Numbered from the stretch's first letter, positions 1-6,456 are shown. The stretch: 8,681 nucleotides of DNA from JBCDBL01 sp039183635 (GCA_039183635.1 JBCDBL010000149.1:1-8681); one strand, 5' to 3'. Notes: generated by a model from the letters alone, not told the origin. Numbers and translations: made by a program.

Positions 1-291
1 GGGTGCGCTGCGCCAATATCCGGCATATCGCATGTGAATAAGGGCGGCGTCTTCGGTGCGCAGCATAGCGCGTACATCAATCGCAAGGCTGTCTTTATTG
101 TAATATGTCGCCCAGTCGCCGCCGCCGGGAAGAACCTCTCCCTTAAGACGCGGCCCTGAAAATGCGCCGCCGGCAAAGTAGACGATTGAAAGCTTTCTTC
201 CATCATTTCCACGGTGGATATCATAGTCTTCATCATCAATATGAGCTTCGAAGTCCATGATATGTTCTGTTTGAAAAGGAATGGGCGGCAT
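1..291 (-). CDS. DUF3237 family protein, C-terminus cut by window edge
   Basis: The reading frame is open from an ATG at 291 to the left edge, giving 97 visible residues. The segment GPRLKGEVLPGGGDW, followed by a part reading LAIDVRAMLRTEDAALIHMRYAG, is the hallmark core of the DUF3237 (UPF0311) family, small beta-barrel-like proteins of unknown function, normally about 150 residues. The rest of the family length must lie outside the window. The start at 291 is chosen because GAGGG sits four bases upstream; a second in-frame ATG at 258 is possible but lacks a comparable site. The N-terminus is acidic, with no signal peptide, so the protein is probably cytoplasmic. It has the same strand as the phosphatase operon upstream but is separated by about 425 bp, so it is probably an independent unit. 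No role in the neighbouring signalling locus is indicated. Confidence 0.85.
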   Translation of the reverse strand, partial: MPPIPFQTEHIMDFEAHIDDEDYDIHRGNDGRKLSIVYFAGGAFSGPRLKGEVLPGGGDWATYYNKDSLAIDVRAMLRTEDAALIHMRYAGYWRSAP

Positions 292-337
292 GAAACCCTC
301 TGTAAAATGATGTAATCGCAATTTGCTTCCACTGCTC

Positions 338-351
338 AAGGCGTACGCCTT
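338..351. promoter_or_regulatory. Perfect 14-bp palindrome, possible operator
   Basis: AAGGCGTACGCCTT reads identically on both strands. It lies 47 to 60 bases upstream of the DUF3237 start on the minus strand, where an operator would be expected. No regulator gene is adjacent, so its function is inferred from position and symmetry only. Confidence 0.35.
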
Positions 352-652
352 AATGTTAAAGCGTGAAACACCTGGCGACACGCTGCGATGTTGCAAAAGT
401 TCATATCGGTGCGGCGATCGTTCGAACTTCACCCGGCTCGCGATGAGCGGCCCATGCTTGCGATTTGGAGTTCTGTGTAAATCCCATTCTTCCAGCAACG
501 CCGTCAGGGTTTTCGGAGGCGAGCTTTCAGGGCTTTGCGGGTGTTGTGGGCAAGGCGGATGTTATGGGGGTCTCCCCGGCCTGGCGGTCTAAAGCGCTTG
601 CAGGTGAAATATGTGCGCCTCGTCGCCCGAAAGCGCGCGCAAATGAGAGCTT

Positions 653-682
653 AAAACGATTGAGTGGTCCGAAATCGCTTTT
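653..682 (-). terminator. Weak hairpin with T-run after the phosphatase gene
   Basis: On the minus strand, CGATT and AATCG form a five-base stem around an 11-base loop, flanked by AAAA before (with a one-base bulge) and TTTT after. It begins about 35 bases past the phosphatase stop, so it could be an intrinsic terminator for the kinase/FHA/phosphatase operon. The stem is short and AT-rich, so confidence is low. Confidence 0.3.
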
Positions 683-717
683 GGCGCTGCGTATGCGGGA
701 ACGCCTATTGGCCGCGT

Positions 718-1488
718 CTAAAAGAGACCGAGGATTTTTTTACGTTTTTCGCCAACAGCCAAAATAATGACAGTGGCATTATCCTGATGGGGATGTTTTG
801 CTTCTTCTACAGCCTGCAGCAAAGCATTTGCGCAGGATTTCGCATCTTTCGCTTTAGAGACGATTTCCGCCATTTTATCAGGCGAGATGGTGTCCAATCC
901 GTCGCTGGCGAGAATAATGACATCGCCCTTTTCCAGGGCGCCGCTTTTTGATTGCAGGTCAATCAAATCTATTTCATCGCCCGAAACAGCGCTGCGCAAC
1001 ACGTTGCGTTGCGGGTCGGCCGCAGCTTCTTCCATACTCATGCGACCGGCAGCGGCGAGATCGTCCAACACCGGTCCCATGGAGTGATCTTCATTCACAC
1101 GTTCTGCGGTTCCGTTTCGAACGATATATAAAGACGAATCTCCAACACTGACCCAATGAAGGTCAGCGCCCGATGCAAACGCTGCGACCAGGGTCGTTCC
1201 CATTTCCCGTAGATCGCTATTTTCGGCGATTTCAGATGCAATGCGATCATTGGCGGCCGCCAAAGCCTGTTTTAAGCAGCGTTTCGGCGCGCCGCGGCTT
1301 TTTTGAAAAACCTCCATAAATGCTTCAGACGCTATGGCGCTGGCGACATCTCCGCCGCCGTGGCCGCCCATGCCATCGCAAACAATCGCCAGGGCGGCGT
1401 TTTTTTCAACCTTTTCGACAACGCCAAACGCGTCTTCCTGGCGTTTGCGGTCGCCGACGATTTGTGCGCCGTGAATGTCGAACGTCAT
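718..1488 (-). CDS. PP2C-family Ser/Thr protein phosphatase
   Basis: A 256-residue metal-dependent PP2C/PPM phosphatase, a typical length for the bacterial single-domain form. It removes phosphate from Ser/Thr and presumably opposes the kinase encoded at the head of the same operon. The metal-binding aspartates are all visible: D19 in RKRQEDA, D38 in VCDGMGGH, D196 in LASDG and D236 in HQDNAT. The supporting motifs GTTLVAAF (about 97-104) and VSVGDSSLY (about 113-121) are also present. There is no signal peptide or membrane helix, so it is cytoplasmic. The start is placed at the ATG at 1488, not at the longer 1548 frame, because this ATG overlaps the stop of the FHA gene as ATGA, a signature of translational coupling, and because the phosphatase fold begins right after it. 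The stop is TAG at 718. It is the last gene of the minus-strand operon and appears catalytically intact. Confidence 0.95.
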   Translation of the reverse strand: MTFDIHGAQIVGDRKRQEDAFGVVEKVEKNAALAIVCDGMGGHGGGDVASAIASEAFMEVFQKSRGAPKRCLKQALAAANDRIASEIAENSDLREMGTTLVAAFASGADLHWVSVGDSSLYIVRNGTAERVNEDHSMGPVLDDLAAAGRMSMEEAAADPQRNVLRSAVSGDEIDLIDLQSKSGALEKGDVIILASDGLDTISPDKMAEIVSKAKDAKSCANALLQAVEEAKHPHQDNATVIILAVGEKRKKILGLF

Positions 1489-2069
1489 GGAGCCGATCCG
1501 CTGTCTGATGTATTTTCCAGATCTTCCCAATCGAAGTCTTGTCCGCAAAAAGCGATAAAGCGCAATGTTGTGCCGCCCAGGGAAATCGTCGACAAGCTCG
1601 CGAGCTCGGTCGGGGCGAGAACCGGCTGATCGCCAAGATAAGTAAGGTTTTGGCCGCCGCCGTGCTGGATAAAGAATTTGCGGTTGCGCTGGTCATAGGC
1701 GATGGAGCAGTGGTTCTCGCGAGAAATTTCCTGGTCGCCAAAATCAAGACGCGCCCGCTGACCGGCGTCGCGGCCGATGCTGTTTAAACCGTAGCCGAGG
1801 GGGATGCCGGCGCCTTTTCCGGGGCCGCTCAAAACGACAAGCCAACCAACAACCATATTGTCTGCCTGCGGCGCCGCATCGGGCGCTTCGCCTGCACCGC
1901 CGCCTGGGCGCGCCAGGCGCGTCGCACTGCTCAGATCGCGCTTGGGCGCTTGGCTTTGCGTGCGATCGGAGCCGCCAATCTTGCGTGTTGACTCGTTCGT
2001 ATCGCCGCCGAGCTTGCGTGTCGGATTGCTGAAAAAACCACCGCCAGTTTTTTGCTTATCGTCGCTCAT
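1485..2069 (-). CDS. Small soluble FHA-domain protein with Thr-Arg repeats in its N-terminal tail
   Basis: A 194-residue protein without signal peptide or membrane helix. The C-terminal half (about 73-175) is an FHA phosphothreonine-binding domain: GR at 99-100, SRENH at 116-120 and an Asn at 141 in the position that usually contacts the phosphopeptide. The N-terminal 70 residues are Gly/Ser/Thr/Arg-rich and probably disordered, with three similar units: PTRKLGG (T17), STRKIGG (T28) and ATRLARPGG (T50). Such a tail-plus-FHA layout recalls the mycobacterial and corynebacterial GarA/OdhI regulators, in which a kinase phosphorylates an N-terminal Thr that is then bound by the protein's own FHA domain. 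That parallel is inference. The gene lies 13 bp after the kinase stop, with GAGAGGA four bases before the ATG, and overlaps the phosphatase start by four bases. It may be a substrate or adaptor of both enzymes. Confidence 0.9.
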   Translation of the reverse strand: MSDDKQKTGGGFFSNPTRKLGGDTNESTRKIGGSDRTQSQAPKRDLSSATRLARPGGGAGEAPDAAPQADNMVVGWLVVLSGPGKGAGIPLGYGLNSIGRDAGQRARLDFGDQEISRENHCSIAYDQRNRKFFIQHGGGQNLTYLGDQPVLAPTELASLSTISLGGTTLRFIAFCGQDFDWEDLENTSDSGSAP

Positions 2070-2073
2070 GTCG

Positions 2074-2080
2074 TCCTCTC
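2074..2080 (-). promoter_or_regulatory. Ribosome binding site of the small FHA gene
   Basis: GAGAGGA on the minus strand lies four bases before the ATG at 2069, inside the 13-base gap after the kinase stop. It fixes the start and supports co-transcription with the kinase. Confidence 0.7.
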
Positions 2081-2082
2081 TA

Positions 2083-3486
2083 TCACCGTGTTCTACGGGG
2101 CGTGCGCTGTTGGGCGCGCAATTCGTTCAGTCTTTGCCGCGCCGTTTGCGCATTGGCGCCGTCGGGATGGCGCATTAAAAAAATTTGATAGCCCTCCGCC
2201 GTTCCAATGAGCTCAGCGGTTTGAAAGTCTCTCGATTCCTGTCTGGCTTTCGTGGTTTCGCCTTGCGCCGGTTGTTGTTGAGGCGCGGTTTGGGCCGGCT
2301 GCTCGATAACAACATCCGGCTCTTGCGGCTCCGGATCTGCGACTTGTCGCGTTTCAGGCGCGTTCACCTTTGTCACTTTGTCCCCAGAATTTGGCAGGAA
2401 GAGCAAAGCGGCGGCGCCAATTACGACGGCCGCTGCAACGCCGCCTACGAGAAGCGGTAAAGGAAGGCCGTTGTTTTTACCGTCGCCGGTTAAGGAGGCG
2501 GCCTCATTGTGTTCTGTGGCTTTTATTGTTGGGGCGCTGGCGAATGCGCCTGCGCCCTGGCCGGGCGATGACGAGGGCGCCGACCCTTGATTTACGGCGT
2601 CGCGCCATTCTTCGACCGTTTGCGGACGATCATGCTCATTCGGGCGCATGGCCCAATCAAGGGCATGAAGAAAAGCGGGGTCGGCTCGGTCTTTTGCGGC
2701 TTCCGCCAAGGGCGGGTTCGGGTCTCCGCGAAAGCGTTTTGTCGCTTCCTCCGGTTTTTGCGCCAGCAGGCAGGCGTAGCCGACGGCGCCGAGCGCGTAA
2801 ATATCTGTCCACGGTCCTTGGTTGCCCCGGGTTTCATACTGTTCAACCGGCGCATAACCCGGCGTTAATATGGCGGACAAGGACTTGCTGCGTGCGCCGA
2901 TCGCCTGGCGCGCCGCGCCGAAATCGATCAAGACCGGGGAGCCGTCTTTGCGGATGATTATATTTTCAGGCTTGATATCGCGATGCAAAATACCCTTTTC
3001 GTGGACGGCGATCAGGCCGCTCATCAACGGTACGATAATGTTGCGGGTCTCTTCTCCGCTTAACGGCCCGCGTTCCTGAATAATGTCTTTGAGTTCTGCG
3101 CCTTCAACGAATTCCATCGCGATATAGGCGGTGTCGTTGCGCTCCATATATCGAATGACGCGCACGACGTTGGGGTGTTCGAACTTGCCGAGGGCGCGCG
3201 CTTCGTCAATGAAGCGATCAAGGCCCCATTTGTATTCGTCGAGGTCCTGGGCTGCTCTCGTTCTCGGGGCGACCCGGCTCTCATCGCCTCGGAAAGCAAG
3301 GTGGAACGGAAAATACTCTTTGATCGCAACACGCTTATCGAGGTTGACGTCCCGGCCAAGATAGGTGACGCCGAAGCCGCCGGCGCCGACGCATTTTTCT
3401 ATAACGTAATCGTCTAGCCGGTACCCTTCGGCGAGCTCCTGACCGCTGGAGCGATTTTCATCCGGAGTGTCGTCGTACGAACCCAC
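2083..3486 (-). CDS. Transmembrane eukaryotic-like Ser/Thr protein kinase
   Basis: A 467-residue Hanks-type kinase with all key residues. They are the glycine loop GAGGFGVTY at 34-42, Lys56 in VAIKEYFP, Glu95 in the alpha-C helix, HRDIKPEN at 168-175, DFG at 188-190, an activation segment with several Ser/Thr, and APVEQY at 212-217. The catalytic domain ends near 300, followed by a Ser/Pro/Gly linker, a membrane helix at about 341-364 and a roughly 100-residue Pro/Gln-rich tail expected in the periplasm. The tail ends in a single helical unit (about 421-456, containing FLMRHPDGANAQTARQRL) of a type that recurs in bacterial caspase-like and envelope proteins. It could be a sensor or docking region. 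Translation starts at GTG 3486, supported by AAAGGGG eight bases upstream. It is the first gene of the minus operon and is divergent from the FHA-protease operon. Its likely targets are the neighbouring FHA proteins or their partners. Confidence 0.95.
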   Translation of the reverse strand: MGSYDDTPDENRSSGQELAEGYRLDDYVIEKCVGAGGFGVTYLGRDVNLDKRVAIKEYFPFHLAFRGDESRVAPRTRAAQDLDEYKWGLDRFIDEARALGKFEHPNVVRVIRYMERNDTAYIAMEFVEGAELKDIIQERGPLSGEETRNIIVPLMSGLIAVHEKGILHRDIKPENIIIRKDGSPVLIDFGAARQAIGARSKSLSAILTPGYAPVEQYETRGNQGPWTDIYALGAVGYACLLAQKPEEATKRFRGDPNPPLAEAAKDRADPAFLHALDWAMRPNEHDRPQTVEEWRDAVNQGSAPSSSPGQGAGAFASAPTIKATEHNEAASLTGDGKNNGLPLPLLVGGVAAAVVIGAAALLFLPNSGDKVTKVNAPETRQVADPEPQEPDVVIEQPAQTAPQQQPAQGETTKARQESRDFQTAELIGTAEGYQIFLMRHPDGANAQTARQRLNELRAQQRTPRRTR

Positions 3487-3494
3487 CTGGTCAT

Positions 3495-3501
3495 CCCCTT
3501 T
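3495..3501 (-). promoter_or_regulatory. Ribosome binding site deciding the kinase GTG start
   Basis: AAAGGGG on the minus strand ends eight bases before the GTG at 3486. There is no in-frame ATG nearby, so this site supports the rarer GTG start codon. Confidence 0.65.
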
Positions 3502-3516
3502 GAAACACCACGAAGC

Positions 3517-3544
3517 ATCATAGCCTTAGCGCGGTCAACTGCAA
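3517..3544 (-). promoter_or_regulatory. Possible promoter of the kinase operon
   Basis: On the minus strand, TTGCAG (3539-3544) and TATGAT (3517-3522) are spaced by 16 bases. The -10 matches consensus in five of six positions; the -35 keeps only TTG. It lies about 30 bases upstream of the kinase start. The -35 overlaps a GCAAT box of the cluster at 3541-3601. Confidence 0.3.
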
Positions 3545-3601
3545 TCTGGACCGCGTTGCATACGATTGCTACAAGGCGTCGTGATTGCTCGCAATGATTG
3601 C
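3541..3601. repeat. Cluster of five GCAAT/ATTGC boxes in the divergent promoter region
   Basis: GCAAT or its complement ATTGC begins at 3541, 3565, 3584, 3591 and 3597. Two pairs form dyads: ATTGC-TC-GCAAT (3584-3595) and GCAAT-G-ATTGC (3591-3601). A given pentamer would be expected about 0.1 times in 61 bases counting both strands. The position between the two divergent operons suggests shared operator sites for a DNA-binding regulator not encoded here. Confidence 0.4.
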
Positions 3602-3605
3602 AAGT

Positions 3606-3636
3606 TTGCATTCGTCTTTAAAAGACGAAGTATATG
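3606..3636 (+). promoter_or_regulatory. Possible promoter with 19-bp spacer filled by a perfect dyad
   Basis: TTGCAT (3606-3611) and TATATG (3631-3636) are spaced by 19 bases. The region between them is the inverted repeat TTCGTCTT-TAA-AAGACGAA (3611-3629). A long spacer with a central dyad is the layout of MerR-type activated promoters. Transcription would begin near 3643, leaving a leader of roughly 27 bases before the ATG at 3670. Alternatively the dyad is a plain repressor operator or an RNA hairpin. No regulator gene is visible. Confidence 0.35.
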
Positions 3637-3653
3637 GGATGCAAGACGTCAAC

Positions 3654-3660
3654 AAGGGGG
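3654..3660 (+). promoter_or_regulatory. Ribosome binding site deciding the 3670 start
   Basis: AAGGGGG lies nine bases before the ATG at 3670. The upstream in-frame ATG at 3634 has only a weak purine stretch before it and would place extra polar residues ahead of the signal peptide. Confidence 0.65.
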
Positions 3661-3669
3661 CCTTGGGGT

Positions 3670-5124
3670 ATGAACACAATCAAAATCGATCTCGGCGCAT
3701 GGGCGCTGGGCGGCTCCATGACGATTTGCGCCGCGCTCGCCTTTGTTTTCATCTTTTCAACGCCCGCGCGCGCCGCGTTGCCCGCCGGATCGGTCGTACA
3801 AGTTATAGCCTATAAAGACGGCGACATTCTAAACCAGGGCACTGGGGTTGTGGTCGCCGACGGCGGCGTCGTCGCCACGAGCGCGCACCTGTCTTTCAAA
3901 TCAGATCGCCTCGTCATTCTCGGCGTCGGCGGGGCTGAACTTCCCGCGACGCCGTTGCGCGAGGAGGCGGACCAGGATCTGCTCCTGGTTCAGGCGACGG
4001 CTCTTACCGCTCCCCCGGCGACCCTCGCCGTCGGCGTGGAAGCCTCCGATACTTTGACCGTTCAGGGGTTTTGGGCCGCCGACGATGAACAAAAACGTCC
4101 TGCGGGCGTCTTTCGCGGCCGCGGCAAGCCGCGTTTCGTCGCCGCCGTGCAATCTGAAAAAACGGCGACTGGCATCGTTCAATCCGCAACAGCGTCGGCG
4201 GTGACCGTGCTCGCAAATTTCGGGCGCGGGGGGTACGGCGCGCCGCTGGCGGATGATTGCAACGCCGTTGTCGGGCTAGTGCGTAAAGCAACCGCCAAAG
4301 ATGTCGATGAAGCCTGGAGATTGCACGCCCACGGTCCCCGCGTCGAAGCCGTTCCCGCCGCGGTGATCGCAGATATGGTCGCCTCCGCCGGTTTGACGGC
4401 GACTGTCGCCGACGTTGCTTGCGGCGCGCAGATCGCTGCAGCGGAGGATGCGGAAGACCAAGCAAAAGAGGCGGCGGAAAAACGCGCGCGCGAAGCTGAG
4501 AAAAAAGCGCAGGAAGAGGCCGAAAAACGTAAGGAAGCTGAAGAAAGCGCCGAGGCGGCGGAGGAGAAGGCGGAGGAGACGAATGACGTCGCCGAAGCGC
4601 TTGCCGACCAGGCTGAAAAATTGCGCATTGAAGCCGAGGCGAAAGAACAGGAAAAAGCGCGCCAGCGCATGATCATTGGCGGCGTATCGGTCCTGGCGTT
4701 GCTGGCCGCCGGTCTATTGATCTGGGTGTTCGTTCTTCGCAAGAAGGACCGCGCTGAGGCGGAGGACGCCTTAAACAAGGCCACCGCCCGTTACGCCGAT
4801 ACGCTGTTTGAAGGTGTCGATTCCAGCGGCGCGCCAGTGGCGTTGAAAGTGTCCGGCGGCGATCTCATGCACGGCGCGGACGGCGTTATCATCGGCCGCG
4901 AGCCCGACCAAAGCCAGTTTGTAATTGGCGATGATACGGTAAGCCGCAGACATGCGCGTTTGCGCCTTGAAGACGATGCGTTGACCATCGAAGATCTCGA
5001 TTCTGCAAATGGCACGCGCGTGAACGGCGCAAAGCTCTCGCCCCATGTCTCGACGGCTCTTGGTCATAGCGATGTCGTAGAGTTTGGCGGGGTGCGCGTG
5101 ACGTTCCGTGTGCTGGAGGACTGA
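3670..5124 (+). CDS. Exported pseudo-protease with coiled coil, membrane helix and cytoplasmic FHA domain
   Basis: A 484-residue protein. Residues 1-35 are a signal peptide ending in ARA. Residues about 40-250 are a trypsin/HtrA-like domain with GTGVVVADGGVVATSAHL (His73) and DQDLLLVQ (Asp103). The catalytic GNSGGPL motif, however, reads GGYGAPL, placing Tyr189 where the Ser should be. The register is fixed by the shared PL and a Cys eight residues further on, as in the next gene. Residues about 256-333 form a long Ala/Glu/Lys helix or coiled coil, 335-356 a membrane helix followed by RKK (cytoplasmic side), and 405-484 a complete FHA domain with GR (409-410), SRRHA (425-429) and SANGT (445-449). 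The protein should present an inactive protease fold in the periplasm and read phosphothreonine in the cytoplasm. It is the first gene of the plus operon; its stop abuts the next ATG. The activity loss is inferred from sequence. Confidence 0.9.
   Translation: MNTIKIDLGAWALGGSMTICAALAFVFIFSTPARAALPAGSVVQVIAYKDGDILNQGTGVVVADGGVVATSAHLSFKSDRLVILGVGGAELPATPLREEADQDLLLVQATALTAPPATLAVGVEASDTLTVQGFWAADDEQKRPAGVFRGRGKPRFVAAVQSEKTATGIVQSATASAVTVLANFGRGGYGAPLADDCNAVVGLVRKATAKDVDEAWRLHAHGPRVEAVPAAVIADMVASAGLTATVADVACGAQIAAAEDAEDQAKEAAEKRAREAEKKAQEEAEKRKEAEESAEAAEEKAEETNDVAEALADQAEKLRIEAEAKEQEKARQRMIIGGVSVLALLAAGLLIWVFVLRKKDRAEAEDALNKATARYADTLFEGVDSSGAPVALKVSGGDLMHGADGVIIGREPDQSQFVIGDDTVSRRHARLRLEDDALTIEDLDSANGTRVNGAKLSPHVSTALGHSDVVEFGGVRVTFRVLED
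5115..5120 (+). promoter_or_regulatory. Ribosome binding site of the FHA-protease gene, inside the preceding gene
   Basis: GGAGGA ends four bases before the ATG at 5125 and seven before a second ATG at 5128. The later ATG has better spacing; the two choices differ by a single Met. The site overlaps the end of the upstream gene, indicating coupled translation. Confidence 0.65.
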
Positions 5125-6456
5125 ATGATGCGTTTTTTAACGATCATTATTGCGTTTGTTTCCCTCATCCTTCCAGGCGCGGGCGTTGCGCGTGAGCTTC
5201 AGGACGGCGTCGTTAAGATCCACTCCATCGCCTTTGATCGGAACGGCAAGATCACCAAATCCGGCTCTGGCACTGGTTTCGTTCTGAATGATGAAGGGCA
5301 TGTCGCCACCAACCACCATGTCATCGACGGCGGCATGATTTTCTATATTATCAGGGAAGGCACTTCTGTTACGGCTGAGGATATTTTGCAGCAGCCGAAC
5401 GCCGAGGTGAAAGTCCGCGACAAAGACCTAGATCTGGCTATCCTGCAGTACAAAGACCCTGAGAAGGAAGTACTGTTGCCGGTGACGCTGACGACGGACA
5501 TTCCGAGCAAGGGCGCCACCGTAAGCGCCGTCGGCTATCCCGGCGCGGCGGATGAAAACGATATGAAAAGCTCCAACTTCGCCGCAGACGCCACCGTAAC
5601 CGGCGGCGTTGTCAGTCGGTTCTACGAGGGCACGTGGGGCGATACGCCCGTTGAGATCATTCAACACAGCGCCGAGGTCAGTTGGGGCAATTCCGGCGGG
5701 CCTTTGTTTGACGCCTGCAATCGCGTGATTGGCGTAAACACGCAAATTTCTCTTTCCGGCAAGGCGTTTATCCCCACAAAAGGCGGTGTGATCGAAGCGA
5801 TCGCACAGGCGCCAGGGATTTATTTTGCGTCGAATATCAAAGAGCTGATCGCGATCCTCGATCGACGGAGCATTTCTTACAATCTCGCTGCGGCGCGCTG
5901 CAAAACGAAGGAAGAGCAGATTGAGGGAATGATCAGGCTGTCAATCATCGGCGGCGCCGTTGCGTTCCTTGTGTTGACAGGCATAACCCTTGTCGCTCTG
6001 CGGCGCCCGAGAGAGCGGATCGTCAAAGTGGTGGAAAGTTATTCCAAAGCCATGCGTCGTTCCGGCCAAAACAGCGGGCGGATCGGCGTGGATCAGGGCG
6101 CAAGCCGTCAAGGCCCGGCGCCTGCGCCGCCGCCGGGCGGGTTTGTCATTCGTCTTGACGGACGCGCCGAAGGCGGCGCACGCTATAGTCTGTCGCTGAG
6201 CGAACAGGAGCTTTCCGGCGCGGGAGCTGTTTTGGGGCGCGAGCCGGATGCGCCGAATTGCGCTGTTGCGGATGGCAGCGTCTCTCGACGTCACGCCGTG
6301 CTGCGTTGGGACGGCGCCAATCTGTATGTGCGGGATGAGAATTCGACCAATGGAACCTATGTCAACGGTCGCCGTATCGCGTCGGGTCAAGATACGCCGA
6401 TGCGAGAGGGCGATGAGCTTCGGCTCGGCTCGGTTCGGTTGCGGGTGAGCGCATGA
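5125..6456 (+). CDS. Exported trypsin-like serine protease with membrane helix and cytoplasmic FHA domain
   Basis: A 443-residue protein with the same plan as its upstream neighbour but an intact active site. Signal peptide about 1-22; protease domain about 26-255 with GTGFVLNDEGHVATNHHVI (His65), DLDLAIL (Asp103) and SWGNSGGPLFDACN (Ser190), the S1 trypsin/HtrA-like triad. No PDZ domain is present. Cys198 and Cys259 match the two Cys of the pseudo-protease and may form a disulfide. The membrane helix at about 272-292 is followed by RRPRER, placing the C-terminus in the cytoplasm. After a Gly/Pro/Ala linker comes an FHA domain (about 338-443) with GR (371-372), SRRHA (387-391) and STNGT (407-411). 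The protein lacks the long charged helix of its neighbour, so its protease domain sits close to the membrane. It probably cleaves periplasmic substrates under control of phosphothreonine binding in the cytoplasm; the substrate is unknown. Start could be 5125 or 5128. Confidence 0.93.
   Translation: MMRFLTIIIAFVSLILPGAGVARELQDGVVKIHSIAFDRNGKITKSGSGTGFVLNDEGHVATNHHVIDGGMIFYIIREGTSVTAEDILQQPNAEVKVRDKDLDLAILQYKDPEKEVLLPVTLTTDIPSKGATVSAVGYPGAADENDMKSSNFAADATVTGGVVSRFYEGTWGDTPVEIIQHSAEVSWGNSGGPLFDACNRVIGVNTQISLSGKAFIPTKGGVIEAIAQAPGIYFASNIKELIAILDRRSISYNLAAARCKTKEEQIEGMIRLSIIGGAVAFLVLTGITLVALRRPRERIVKVVESYSKAMRRSGQNSGRIGVDQGASRQGPAPAPPPGGFVIRLDGRAEGGARYSLSLSEQELSGAGAVLGREPDAPNCAVADGSVSRRHAVLRWDGANLYVRDENSTNGTYVNGRRIASGQDTPMREGDELRLGSVRLRVSA

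Larger units (their letters stand above)
292..717. other. Non-coding stretch between phosphatase and DUF3237 genes
   Basis: No credible gene was found on either strand. Short open frames exist on the plus strand (323-592 and 465-767), but their translations are low-complexity, Cys/Gly/Arg-rich and resemble no family, and the second runs into the phosphatase gene on the other strand. The stretch contains a perfect palindrome at 338-351 and a weak hairpin with a T-run at 653-682. It presumably holds the terminator of the kinase/phosphatase operon and the promoter and leader of the DUF3237 gene. I see no convincing -35/-10 pair. Confidence 0.6.

Noticed and set aside
405..440. GTTCGAAC-like stretch suggestive of a tRNA T-loop
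   Set aside because: No flanking five-base T stem, acceptor stem or anticodon arm can be drawn on either strand.
323..767. Two overlapping plus-strand open frames (323-592 and 465-767)
   Set aside because: Their translations are low-complexity and Cys/Gly/Arg-rich with no family features, their starts lack ribosome binding sites, and the second overlaps the end of the phosphatase gene on the other strand.
1489..1548. Longer start for the PP2C phosphatase
   Set aside because: The extra 20 residues are Arg-rich and overlap the FHA gene deeply. The ATG at 1488 overlaps the FHA stop as ATGA and immediately precedes the conserved phosphatase fold.
718..3486. Type VI secretion regulatory trio (PpkA/PppA/Fha)
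   Set aside because: The kinase/phosphatase/FHA combination is similar, but no sheath, baseplate, membrane complex or effector gene is present in the window, and the partner operon encodes FHA-proteases instead. I therefore use no type VI gene names.
3634..3669. Upstream ATG at 3634 for the pseudo-protease gene
   Set aside because: It coincides with the proposed -10 element, lacks a good ribosome binding site and adds polar residues before the signal peptide. AAGGGGG fits the ATG at 3670.
4179..4784. Minus-strand open frame of 201 codons, Ala/Ser-rich
   Set aside because: It is the mirror of the repetitive Glu/Ala/Lys coiled-coil codons of the plus-strand gene and has no domain features.
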